Source of the DNA: Catellatospora paridis
GTDB taxonomy: Bacteria > Actinomycetota > Actinomycetes > Mycobacteriales > Micromonosporaceae
Length of the DNA stretch: 64,000 nucleotides
Direction of reading: 5' to 3'
NCBI RefSeq assembly: GCF_009720365.1
Contig: NZ_ML769313.1
Location: forward strand, 482,591-546,590
The notes under the pieces are model-generated. The model did no database searches and was not told where the DNA came from. It saw nothing but the letters and a program-made list of their open reading frames with translations. Positions 8,843 to 16,973 of the stretch are shown piece by piece; within the stretch, counting starts at the first letter, position 1, and each line of letters starts with the position of its first letter. The position numbers and the translations under genes were made by a program.

Positions 8843-8859
8843 ACAACCTTTCCACAACC
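8842..8859 (+). promoter_or_regulatory. Candidate SARP-type direct repeat upstream of the Calx-beta gene
   Basis: CACAACC-TTTC-CACAACC: the same heptamers and 4-bp spacer as at 6820-6837. A -10-like TACCGT begins at 8869, 9 bp after the repeat. That matches the roughly 8-bp gap described for SARP-activated promoters, and differs by exactly 11 bp (one helical turn) from the first site. Confidence 0.6.
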
Positions 8860-8881
8860 CGGCCCGCCTACCGTGCGGGCC

Positions 8882-9313
8882 ATGACTCGTATCGCACGCT
8901 GGCTCACCGCCTCAGCCCTGGCTCTCCTCGCGATGATCGTGCTGCTGCCGCAGCCCGCGTCCGCCGCCGGCAGCATCCCGTGCGGACCCCAGTGCGTGGC
9001 CCTCAACCGGGACGCGGTCTGCTGGGAGAAGGAGTGGTGCGCCGTGCCGATCGTGGTCAAGGGCACCGTGCCGGCGGCGGGGTCGGTGCTGAACTACCGC
9101 ACCGCCGACGGGACCGCGGCCGCGCCCGGCGACTACGTCGCGGTGCCGTCCGGGGAGGTCTCCCTGACCGCAGCGGGTGCCGCGGTGCGGGTGTTCGTCG
9201 CGGGAGACGCGGCCCGGGAGCGGGAGGAGACGTTCGCCGTCGAGTTCGTCGACGGGGACGGCCGGGTGCTCGCCACGTCCACGGTCACCGTCCTCGACCC
9301 CGCCGCGCACTAG
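8882..9313 (+). CDS. Secreted single Calx-beta domain protein
   Basis: 143 residues with a signal peptide (about 1-28, ending PASAAG). A short region with four cysteines (CGPQC, CWEKEWC) follows, then one Calx-beta repeat: LNYRTADGTAAAPGDYVAVPSG, VFVAGD, REREETFAVEF. Calx-beta domains bind Ca2+ or serve as adhesion modules. A free-standing secreted one next to a Ca2+/Zn2+-dependent M4 protease, with a shared promoter element, suggests a partner, stabiliser or inhibitor; this is inference. The gene converges on the SARP gene with a gap of only 7 bp. Confidence 0.75.
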   Translation: MTRIARWLTASALALLAMIVLLPQPASAAGSIPCGPQCVALNRDAVCWEKEWCAVPIVVKGTVPAAGSVLNYRTADGTAAAPGDYVAVPSGEVSLTAAGAAVRVFVAGDAAREREETFAVEFVDGDGRVLATSTVTVLDPAAH

Positions 9314-9320
9314 GTCCCGG

Positions 9321-12300
9321 TCAGGTGAACGTGTCGGCCAGCGCCTCGGCTTCGGCCGGGGCGTTGGCCTTGCGGAACAGGTCGACGGCGAGCTGCCACT
9401 GCGTACGGGCCTCGCCGGGGTCACCGCTGCGGCGTGCGAGTTCGCCGAGGTCCCGGGCGATGCAGGCGGCCTCGAAGTGGTCCGGTGCGCGGCTGCGCAG
9501 GGCCTGCGCCAGGCGCAGGTAGCCGGCGGCGGCCACCGGGTCGTCGCGCTCCAGGTGGGTGCGGCCGAGGTTGGCCAGCGCGGTCGCCTCCAGGTGCCGG
9601 TCGGCGATCTCCCGGCTGAGTTCCAGCGCCCGGCCGAACTCGTCCAGCGCCGCTCGCTGGTCGCCGCGGCGCAGGTGCACGGTGCCGATGGTGTTGCGGG
9701 TGTCGGCCTCGTGGCGGCGGTCGCCGCGGTGCTTGCGTACGGCCAGGGCCTGGCGCAGGTGGTCCAGCGCGGCGTCCAGGTCGCCCAGCGCCGCGTGGGC
9801 CTGGCCCAGCCCGCTCAGCGCCGCCGCCTCCAGCCGGGCGTTACCCAGCTCCCGGGCCGCGGGCAGGGCCCGGGCCAGGTACTCCAGGCTCAGCTCGGCG
9901 CGTCCCATCCGGACGTACGCGTCGCCGATGTTGTTGAGCCCCAGCGCCACCCCGAGCGCGCTGCCGATCGACGTGTGCAGCGCCAGCGCCTGCTGGTACG
10001 CCTCCACGGCCTCGTCGTGGCGGCGCAGCCCGGCGTTGGCCACGGCGATGTTGTTGTGCACGTGGCCCTCGCCGCGCGTGTCGCCGCACCGGCGGGTCAG
10101 CGCCAGCGCCGACTGCAGCACGTCCAGCGCCTCGTCGAAGCGCCGCGTCATGATCAGGGCCACGCCCAGCCCGCTGCGCATCAGCCCTTCCGCGCCGGGA
10201 TCCCCGCAGCGCGCCGCGGCGGCCACACCCAGGCGGCACAGTTCGACCCGCTCCGCCCAGTGCCCGCGCGAGTCGAAGAACCCGGTCAGCAGGTAGGTCA
10301 GCTGCCAGGCGGCGGCGTGGCGCCCGTGCTCGGCGGCGTGCCGGACGACCGACTGCATGCCCGCCCGCTCGCCGTCGAGGAAGGCCAGCGCGGCGACCGG
10401 GTCGTCGGCGAACGGCAGCTGCGCCGGCGGGTGTGCGGGCGCGGCCCGGACCCGGTCGCGGCCCGGGTCGACGAGCCGGTTCGCGGCGTCGGCGACGGCC
10501 AGGTGCCAGTCCACGATGCGGGCGAGCGCCTCATCGCGGGCCGCGGCGGTCTCGTCGGTGGCCGCGCACTCGCGGGCGTAGAGGCGCAGCAGGTCGTGGC
10601 AGCGGTAGCGGTCCGGGGCGACCTCGCCAACCAGGTGCGCGGACACCAGCTCGGCGAGCACCCGCCGCGCCGCGGGCAGGGTCAGGTCGGCGGCCGCGGC
10701 AGCCAGGTGCCCGGTGAACGTGGCACCCGGGTGCAGGCCGAGCAGCCGGAACAGCCGCGCCGCCGGGCCTGGCAGGGCCCGGTACGCCGAGCCGAACACG
10801 GTGCGCACGCTGCGGCTGTCGCCGGGCACGGACAGCTCGTCGAGCCGGTCGTCGTCGACCAGCTCCGCGGTCAGCTCGGCCAGGGTGCGGCCCGGGCGGG
10901 CGGCGAGCTTCGCGGCGGCGATGCGCAGCGCCAGCGGCATGCCCCCGCACAGCTCGGCCAGCTCGACCGCGGCGGCGGGCTCGCGGTCCACCCTGGCCCG
11001 GCCGAGCACCTGCGCCAGCAGCGCGACCGCCGCGTGCCGGTCGAGGGCGTCCAGTGCCACCGCGTGCACCGCGTGGTGCACGGCCAGCGCGGTCGGCCGG
11101 CTGCGGCTGGTGACCAGCAGCAGGCTCGCCGCGGTCGGCGGCACCAGCGGCAGCACCTGGTCCGGTCCGGCCGCGTTGTCGAGCACCACCAGCATCCGGC
11201 GCTCGCTCAGCAGCGTGCGGTAGAGCGCGGACCGGGCGGGCAGCTCGGCGGGGATGCGCCCGGCAGGCACGCCCAGGCTGGCCAGCACCTGTGCCAGCGC
11301 CTGCGTGGGCGGCAGCGCGGTGGCCGGGTCGTGCCCGCCGAGGTCGACGTACAGCTGGCCGTCGGGGAACCGGGGCACGACGGTGTGCGCCCACCGGACG
11401 GCGAGTGCCGTCTTGCCCATGCCGCCCGGACCCGCCACGAACCCGATGCGCGGCTGCGGCCCCTCCTGCTCCAGCAGCCGGTCCAGGGCGGACAGCTCCT
11501 CGTCGCGGCCGACGAAGTGCCCCGCGGGCGCGGGCAGCTCGGCGGGCACCGGCTCGGCGTTCGGCGCGGCCGGCCTGACTAGCGCGGAGGCGGGCGCAGG
11601 GGTGTGCCCGGCGAGCTCGGAGGTCGCGGGTGGATTCGCGACGGCGGGCGTGGCCGGGTGCAGCGCCGGGTCCTCGCGCAGGATCGCGGTGTGCAGCCGT
11701 TGCAGGTCGGGCCCCGGGTCGGTGCCGAGCTCGTCGGCGAGGTGGGCGCGCACCCGCCGGTACGTGTCGAGGGCCTCCGCCGGCCGCCCGCACCGGTACA
11801 GCGCCAGCATGGACAGCCCGACCAGGCGCTCGCGGTGCGGGTGGCTGACCAGCAGCCGCTCCAGCTCGCCGACGGCGGTGCGGTGGCGGCCCAGCCGCAG
11901 CTCGGCCTCCCACAGGTCCTCCTCGGCGCACAGCCGCACCTCGTTGAGCCGCGCCGCCTCCGCGGCCGCCCAGCCGGTGGGCTCGCCGTCGGCCAGCGCG
12001 TCGCCGCGCCACAGCGCGAGCCCTTCGCGCAGCTCGCGGGCGGCGGTCTCGGGCACGCTGTCACCCAGGTGGCGGCGGGCCGAGGCCACCATGGACTCGA
12101 ACAGGTGGGCGTCGACCTCGAGCGCGGGGATGTCGAGCAGGTACCCGGCGTGCCGGGTGTGCAGGGCCGCGGGCAGGCCGCAGGCGTCGAGCGCCTGGCG
12201 TACCCGGGCGATGTGGCTGTGCAGCGTCTTGACCGCGGTGCGGGGCGGGTCCCAGCCCCAGAGCGCGTCGATCAGGCGGGACTGGTGCACGACGGTGCCG

Positions 12301-12458
12301 GCGTGCACGGCCAGCACCGCGAGCAGGGCCCGCTGGCGCGCGCCGGTGAGCACGGCCGGGCCGTCGTGACCGGCCGCCTCGATGGGCCCGAGGATGCGCA
12401 CCCCGGCGTTGCCCGCGTACGTGGGTGCGGTCGCCGGGCGGGCGCCGGTGGCGTTCAT
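9321..12458 (-). CDS. AfsR/SARP-family transcriptional activator with NB-ARC and TPR domains
   Basis: 1045 residues. An OmpR-type winged helix (about 20-100) and a bacterial transcriptional activation domain (about 115-260) form the SARP core. They are followed by an NB-ARC ATPase with Walker A GPGGMGKT (343-350) and Walker B LVVLDN, and a C-terminal array of TPRs (about 700-1040, for example ALGLNNIGDAYVRMGRAELSLEYLARAL). This is the AfsR architecture, in which nucleotide binding and TPR contacts gate DNA binding. Its likely local targets are the protease and Calx-beta genes, both of which carry CACAACC direct repeats. Its own promoter region has the perfect palindrome CGTGACGTCACG at 12497-12508. 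Confidence 0.92.
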   Translation of the reverse strand: MNATGARPATAPTYAGNAGVRILGPIEAAGHDGPAVLTGARQRALLAVLAVHAGTVVHQSRLIDALWGWDPPRTAVKTLHSHIARVRQALDACGLPAALHTRHAGYLLDIPALEVDAHLFESMVASARRHLGDSVPETAARELREGLALWRGDALADGEPTGWAAAEAARLNEVRLCAEEDLWEAELRLGRHRTAVGELERLLVSHPHRERLVGLSMLALYRCGRPAEALDTYRRVRAHLADELGTDPGPDLQRLHTAILREDPALHPATPAVANPPATSELAGHTPAPASALVRPAAPNAEPVPAELPAPAGHFVGRDEELSALDRLLEQEGPQPRIGFVAGPGGMGKTALAVRWAHTVVPRFPDGQLYVDLGGHDPATALPPTQALAQVLASLGVPAGRIPAELPARSALYRTLLSERRMLVVLDNAAGPDQVLPLVPPTAASLLLVTSRSRPTALAVHHAVHAVALDALDRHAAVALLAQVLGRARVDREPAAAVELAELCGGMPLALRIAAAKLAARPGRTLAELTAELVDDDRLDELSVPGDSRSVRTVFGSAYRALPGPAARLFRLLGLHPGATFTGHLAAAAADLTLPAARRVLAELVSAHLVGEVAPDRYRCHDLLRLYARECAATDETAAARDEALARIVDWHLAVADAANRLVDPGRDRVRAAPAHPPAQLPFADDPVAALAFLDGERAGMQSVVRHAAEHGRHAAAWQLTYLLTGFFDSRGHWAERVELCRLGVAAAARCGDPGAEGLMRSGLGVALIMTRRFDEALDVLQSALALTRRCGDTRGEGHVHNNIAVANAGLRRHDEAVEAYQQALALHTSIGSALGVALGLNNIGDAYVRMGRAELSLEYLARALPAARELGNARLEAAALSGLGQAHAALGDLDAALDHLRQALAVRKHRGDRRHEADTRNTIGTVHLRRGDQRAALDEFGRALELSREIADRHLEATALANLGRTHLERDDPVAAAGYLRLAQALRSRAPDHFEAACIARDLGELARRSGDPGEARTQWQLAVDLFRKANAPAEAEALADTFT

Positions 12459-12496
12459 GGCCGACTCCCTTCCGACGCGACGCCGTCCGGGCAGGG

Positions 12497-12508
12497 CGTG
12501 ACGTCACG
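12497..12508. promoter_or_regulatory. Palindrome in the SARP gene leader
   Basis: CGTGACGTCACG is a perfect 12-bp palindrome 38 bp upstream of the SARP start codon. It could be an operator for a repressor or for SARP autoregulation, but no CACAACC heptamer is present here, so control by a different protein is more likely. Confidence 0.3.
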
Positions 12509-12637
12509 TCGCCCCCAGGTTGGCAAAGCATCCGCCGGATGGGCTCCGGTCTGTCGCCATACCGTCGGTTGGGAAAGGACCGGAACCTTGCCGGCGGACG
12601 CCGCGCCGGTCCGCTGTCGGGCGCGGGCGGTGGCCGG

Positions 12638-12910
12638 TCAGGCGGTCCAACCGAGCCAGGCTCCGCCGGCACTGAGCACCGCGAACCAGGCGGCCACCGC
12701 CACGACCGGGACCAGGGGCACCAGGAAGGGCCGGGTGCGCCACAGCCGGATCGCGACCACCAGCAGCGCGGTCCAGATCATCATCAGGAGGATCAGCCCC
12801 CACAGTGGCGTGGCCAGGCCGCTGGAGAGGAAGAAGGGCAGCAGGACGAGCTGCGCGAGGATGCCGAGCGCTCCTACGACTTTGGCCGGGACAGAGGGCG
12901 AGTCCGCCAT
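12638..12910 (-). CDS. Small membrane protein with three predicted helices
   Basis: 90 residues, starting at the ATG at 12910, which has GGAGG five bases upstream. Hydrophobic stretches at about residues 10-29 (VVGALGILAQLVLLPFFLSS), 34-54 (PLWGLILLMMIWTALLVVAIRL) and 60-85 suggest three transmembrane segments with a short basic loop (RLWRTRP). No family is recognised. It stands alone between the SARP and lipoprotein genes, and no function is inferred. Confidence 0.6.
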   Translation of the reverse strand: MADSPSVPAKVVGALGILAQLVLLPFFLSSGLATPLWGLILLMMIWTALLVVAIRLWRTRPFLVPLVPVVAVAAWFAVLSAGGAWLGWTA

Positions 12911-13056
12911 GGTGACCTCCACGATGGCCGCGGACCTGCGCCGCGCTTACCCGCAGCGTCGCAGAACGCGGCAACGCTGTATATCCGCCACCCGATATCC
13001 GCCACCCGGCGGCCGGTCCTCGAGCCGCGTCCGTATCCGCTGCAGGATCGGGACGC

Positions 13057-13473
13057 TCAGCCCGGTGGCGGCTCGTCGGCGTCGCGGCCGACGTGGTCGA
13101 GGCCTGCCAGGGGCTGTGCCGCCGCCACGAAACCGTCGACGTCGGCTCCCGCGGCGAGCGTCGCCGTGAAGGACTCGGGCAGGTCGGCCGCGCTGATCGA
13201 GCCGACGAGCTCGGCCGAGTCGCGGTAGGCCTCCCGGAACCTGGCCAGTGTCTGTTCGCGGGTCTCGAACGTGAACGAGGCGACTTCGGGCCGGGTCCGC
13301 AGCCAGGACTCGATCGCGGTGCGCTGCGGCGCGGTCGCGTCCATGGCGAGTTCCAGGCGGACTACCGTGGCCTGCGGTGCGGGTCGCGGCTCGGGGGCCT
13401 GGCCCGCGGGCGCGCCACAGCCCGCCACCGTGAGCAGGGCGACGACGGCGAGCGCTACCCAGCGCGATCCCAT
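13057..13473 (-). CDS. Lipoprotein resembling the FtsX extracellular domain
   Basis: 138 residues with a signal peptide and lipobox LLTVAGC (lipidated C19). The rest (RTAIESWLRTRPEVASFTFETREQTLARFREAYRD ... SAADLPESFTATL, shown here in part) follows the pattern of the FtsX ectodomain: a short helix, the VxSFxFxTREQAL strand-turn, then ADLPxSFxxxL. True FtsX has four transmembrane helices and a partner FtsE, and neither is present here. It could therefore be a free, membrane-anchored ectodomain that competes for or relays to cell-wall hydrolases. It ends 13 bp before the helicase-side palindrome cluster in the opposite direction of reading. Confidence 0.6.
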   Translation of the reverse strand: MGSRWVALAVVALLTVAGCGAPAGQAPEPRPAPQATVVRLELAMDATAPQRTAIESWLRTRPEVASFTFETREQTLARFREAYRDSAELVGSISAADLPESFTATLAAGADVDGFVAAAQPLAGLDHVGRDADEPPPG

Positions 13474-13548
13474 CGTCGCAGTCTACGGTCCGCGGACCGT
13501 CCACATCGACCCATCTCACTAACCCGCACCCTGCAAGCGGGACCAGGC

Positions 13549-13602
13549 GGTAGGAAGGGCGCCTGCACAACGCTCCGCGTTGCAGCAGGCGCCCTTCCTA
13601 CC
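13549..13602. terminator. Palindromic terminator, AAGGAAGGGC family, copy 2
   Basis: GGTAGGAAGGGCGCCTGC (13549-13566) pairs perfectly with GCAGGCGCCCTTCCTACC (13585-13602). The loop carries an inner CAACGC/GCGTTG stem. It lies downstream of the helicase gene and upstream of the lipoprotein gene. It shares the GGAAGGGC core with the copies at 3379, 38293 and 50445 but uses GCGCCTGC in place of GCACCTTC. Confidence 0.75.
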
Positions 13603-13664
13603 CGGCCTGGACGGGCGCGACCGCGGCTCGCCGTGCCGGGACGGCGGACCCGCGGCGACGCGCC

Positions 13665-15983
13665 TCAGAGGTCCATGTCGCCGTGGTGCAGCACGGTCAG
13701 CCGCTGGGTGGGGCGGGTGATCGCCACGTACAGGTCGCTGTGCCCGCGCGGGGACTCGGCCACGATGGCGCCCGGGTCGGCGATGACGACCGCGTCGAAC
13801 TCCAGCCCCTTGGCCTGGCGTACGGTCAGCACCACCACCGGGTCGGTCAGCTCGGTCAGCTCCCCGACCCGCGCCTGCGGCAGCGCCGCGGTGACCACCG
13901 CACCCAGCTCGTCGATCCTGCCGGCCGGCACGAGCACACCGAGCGTGCCGTCGCCCAGCGCGGCGACCTCGCGGCGCACCTCCTCGGCCAGCCGTGCCGC
14001 CAGGTCCTCCGGACCGACCTCGGTCAGCTGCGGAGCCTGGCCGGTGTGGCGCACCGAACGCGGCGGCTCCAACGCCGGATCGATCGACTTCAGCACCTGG
14101 CCGGCCAGGTCCATGATCTCGGCGGGCGTGCGGTAGTTGACGGTGAGTTGCGACTGCCGCCAACGGTCGGCCACGTATGGATGCAGCACCGCGTCCCAGG
14201 ACGAGGTGCCCGCCGGGTCGCCGGTCTGGGCGACGTCCCCGACGATGGTCATCGAGCGGCTCGGGCAGCGGCGCATCAGCAGCCGCCAGGCCATCGGCGA
14301 CAGCTCCTGCGCCTCGTCCACGATGACGTGCCCGAACGCCCAGCGGCGGTCGGCGGCGGCCCGCTCCGCCGCGGTCAGCCGCCGCTCGTCCTCCTGGCGC
14401 TCGCCGAGTTCCATCGCGCCGAGCACGTCGGCCGCGGTCAGGATCTCCGGGTCGAGCTCGTCCTCCAGGTCGATGGAGCGGGAGCCGTGCAGGATCTCCA
14501 GCGCGCCCTCGGCGTAGGCCAGCCGCTGCCGCCGGCGGCGCTCGGCCAGCTCCTCGGCGTCGCGGTCGTCCTCGCCCAGCAGCTCGGCGGCCTCGTCGAG
14601 CAGCGGCGCGTCGGCCGGGGTCCACCCGGCGTCGCGGCTGCGGCGTAGCAGGGCCCGCTCGGCATCGGTGAGCATGGTCGCGGCGGTGGCGATGCGTGCC
14701 TCGCTCGCGTACAGGTCGGACAGCAGCCGCTGCGGGGTCAGCACCGGCCACAGCCAGTCCAGCACCGTCTGCACGTTCGGGTCGGCCTGCAGCTCCCGGC
14801 GCAGCTCGGCGAGGTCGGCCTCGTCGAGCAGCTGCGGGTCGCCGGGGGCGTCCCCGCCGCCGAGCGGGTCGTCGGCGTACGGGTCGGTGCCGATCCGGTC
14901 GGCGAGCTGCATCGACAGCGCGTGGATCATCTCGACGTCGAACAGCTGCCGGGCCAGGTTGTGCGGCTTGCCGCTGCGCCGCGCGACCTCCCGGGCGGCT
15001 TCGCAGGCGGCCCGGTCCAGGATCAGGGGCTCCTGGTCGAACTCGACCTCCACCGTGTCGTCGGGCACCTGCTGCCGGTCACGCACCGCCGCGGCCAGCA
15101 CCTCGGCCATCACGGCGCGGCCCTTGACCTCGGCGGTCTCGTCGGGCTCGACGCTGGTGGCGGTGACGCCGGGGAACAGCCCGCCCACGGTGCGCAGCAC
15201 CACGCCGGTCTCGGCCAGCGACGGCAGCACCTGGGAGATGTACTTCAGGAACGTCGTGTTCGGGCCGACCACGAGCACCGCCCGGGTCGACAGCTCCTTG
15301 CGGTACGTGTACAGCAGGTAGGCCGCGCGGTGCAGCGCGACCGCGGTCTTGCCGGTGCCGGGGCCGCCCTGCACCACCATGATCCCGCCGAGGTCGGCGC
15401 GGATGATGTGGTCCTGCTCGGCCTGGATGGTCTCGACGATGTCGCGCATGCGGCCGGTGCGGCCCGCGTCCATCGCCGCGAACAGCGCGGCCTCGCTGGT
15501 CAGCCCCTCGTGGTGGGGCGCGGCCGCGGCGGCGTCGGCCAGGTCGAGCACCTCGTCGTCGAGCGCGGTGACGGTGCGCTCGGCGGTGCGGATGTGCCGG
15601 CGACGCCGCACGCCCTGCGGCGAGGCGGCCGTGGCCAGGTAGAACGGCCGGGACGCGGGGGCACGCCAGTCCACCAGCAGCGGCTCGTACTCGGCGGCCT
15701 CGTCGAAGATGCCGATGCGCCCGATGTAGCGCGCGCCCTCCTCGATCAGGTCGAGGCGGCCGAAGCAGAGGCCGTTCTCGACCGCGCCCAGCGAGGCCCG
15801 CTGGTCGGTGTAGAGGGCGACCGTCGATTCGCGCTGCGAGCGTTCCTGCTGGGTGCCGCCCGTCTGCAGCAGCGCCTGCGACAATCTGCGCTCGGCCTGC
15901 TCGCGCAGGCCGTCGAGGCGGCGGTACAGGTCGGAGACGTATTCCTGCTCGCGGTGAATCTCGTCGGCGGCGTCGCTTGACAA
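13665..15983 (-). CDS. HelD-like RNA-polymerase-associated UvrD/Rep-family helicase
   Basis: 772 residues from a TTG at 15983 with GAAGGAG well placed upstream. The N-terminus is a long coiled-coil (EIHREQEYVSDLYRRLDGLREQAERRL) as in HelD. Walker A is GGPGTGKTAV (P-loop about 207-213). Later come the superfamily 1 motifs VIVDEAQELSPM (Walker B), GDVAQTGDP, VNYRTPAEIM and LTVRQAKGLEFDAVVI, ending YVAITRPTQRL. HelD proteins release stalled RNA polymerase, and some actinobacterial ones protect against rifamycins. A -10-like TATAGA (16005-16000, minus) sits just upstream, next to the dyad ACGCT-TTC-AGCGT at 16021-16033. Confidence 0.88.
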   Translation of the reverse strand: MSSDAADEIHREQEYVSDLYRRLDGLREQAERRLSQALLQTGGTQQERSQRESTVALYTDQRASLGAVENGLCFGRLDLIEEGARYIGRIGIFDEAAEYEPLLVDWRAPASRPFYLATAASPQGVRRRRHIRTAERTVTALDDEVLDLADAAAAAPHHEGLTSEAALFAAMDAGRTGRMRDIVETIQAEQDHIIRADLGGIMVVQGGPGTGKTAVALHRAAYLLYTYRKELSTRAVLVVGPNTTFLKYISQVLPSLAETGVVLRTVGGLFPGVTATSVEPDETAEVKGRAVMAEVLAAAVRDRQQVPDDTVEVEFDQEPLILDRAACEAAREVARRSGKPHNLARQLFDVEMIHALSMQLADRIGTDPYADDPLGGGDAPGDPQLLDEADLAELRRELQADPNVQTVLDWLWPVLTPQRLLSDLYASEARIATAATMLTDAERALLRRSRDAGWTPADAPLLDEAAELLGEDDRDAEELAERRRRQRLAYAEGALEILHGSRSIDLEDELDPEILTAADVLGAMELGERQEDERRLTAAERAAADRRWAFGHVIVDEAQELSPMAWRLLMRRCPSRSMTIVGDVAQTGDPAGTSSWDAVLHPYVADRWRQSQLTVNYRTPAEIMDLAGQVLKSIDPALEPPRSVRHTGQAPQLTEVGPEDLAARLAEEVRREVAALGDGTLGVLVPAGRIDELGAVVTAALPQARVGELTELTDPVVVLTVRQAKGLEFDAVVIADPGAIVAESPRGHSDLYVAITRPTQRLTVLHHGDMDL

Positions 15984-16100
15984 ACCTGGCTCCTTCGTGT
16001 CTATACTGAAGCCCGAACGGACGCTTTCAGCGTGTCGTTCTTTTTTTGTGCTCGAATCGCCAAAGATACCGCACCGGCGGGCCACGGCGCAGCCGGGTGA

Positions 16101-16841
16101 TCACTTTCCGGGCAGGCCGCCCGTCTGCGGGTCACGCGCGGTCAGGCAGTAGACGCCCCCGGCGGGGTCGCTCATGACGACCCAGCGCGCGCCGTCGGCC
16201 ACGTGGGTCGCCCCGCACTTGACGTGCCAGGCGCGCACGCCATCGACATCCGAGCAGGCCAGGTCCAGGTGCGCCGACGTCGGCCGCTCCTGCTGGAGCC
16301 GCTGGAGCAGGATGCGCACCGGCAGCTCGGCGGGCGGCGCGACGACGTGGAACTCCGGCCGCGAGCCGAACGAGGACTCCCAGCCGGTCAGCTCGGCCCA
16401 GAAGGCGACCTCGGCGTCGTATGCGGCCGGGCCGACGTCGATGCAGACCTGGTCGAGGCGGCTGAGCGCGCCGTCCGGCGTGGTGTGCGCCATCGGGCGG
16501 CGGAACTCGTCGTGCCACGGCACCGCGCAGAACAGCAGGCCTGCGGGCGAGCGCAGCACCTGGTAGCCCAGGTCGGCGACGTGGGTCGCGCCCAGCTCCA
16601 CCGCGCGGGCCGCCAGCGCCGCCGGGTCGTCGACGCTCAGATCGAGGTGCGCGCCGCCGCCCTCGTGCACGGCCTGGAGCTTCACGCACGCGTCCGCCCC
16701 GATCGGCAGCAGCGTCGCGAACTCGCCGTGCTCGCCCCGGCGTGCGGTCAGGTGCGTGCCGGTCACCCGGGACCAGAACGACGCGGCCTCGGTGAACACG
16801 TCAGCGGGCCGGTCGATGAACGCGTACGTCCAGCGGATCAC
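16101..16841 (-). CDS. Two-domain VOC (glyoxalase-like) protein
   Basis: 246 residues from a GTG at 16841 with GAGGAG upstream. Two tandem VOC/glyoxalase-like units are visible: the first ends with HVADLGYQVLRSPAGLLFCAVP, the second with THVADGARWVVMSDPAGGVYCLT. The repeated GATHVADxxxxVxxxPAGxxxC pattern shows internal duplication. This PF18029-like subgroup is common in actinobacteria and of unknown substrate. It lies upstream of the HelD-like gene on the same strand. Confidence 0.8.
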   Translation of the reverse strand: MIRWTYAFIDRPADVFTEAASFWSRVTGTHLTARRGEHGEFATLLPIGADACVKLQAVHEGGGAHLDLSVDDPAALAARAVELGATHVADLGYQVLRSPAGLLFCAVPWHDEFRRPMAHTTPDGALSRLDQVCIDVGPAAYDAEVAFWAELTGWESSFGSRPEFHVVAPPAELPVRILLQRLQQERPTSAHLDLACSDVDGVRAWHVKCGATHVADGARWVVMSDPAGGVYCLTARDPQTGGLPGK

Positions 16842-16973
16842 TTGGTCTCCTCGCCGTGTCGATCTGCCGAGCGTATAGGCGTGGCGGGCTGCGGGAGCCG
16901 CACGACGCGGCGGAGTCCGTCACCAGCACTCGCATCGATGGTAAGGCCGTGCCGGGCACCGGGATCCAGCAGG

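Noticed and set aside
9177-11582. Long open frame on the plus strand opposite the SARP gene
   Set aside because: It is antisense to a protein with clear SARP, NB-ARC and TPR domains; its translation is Arg/Ala/Gly-rich without domains, a usual effect of high-GC codon use.
16021-16047. Stem plus T-run on the plus strand that resembles an intrinsic terminator
   Set aside because: The stem is only 5 bp, the T-run starts 7 bases after it, and no plus-strand gene ends here; it is in the promoter region of the minus-strand helicase.
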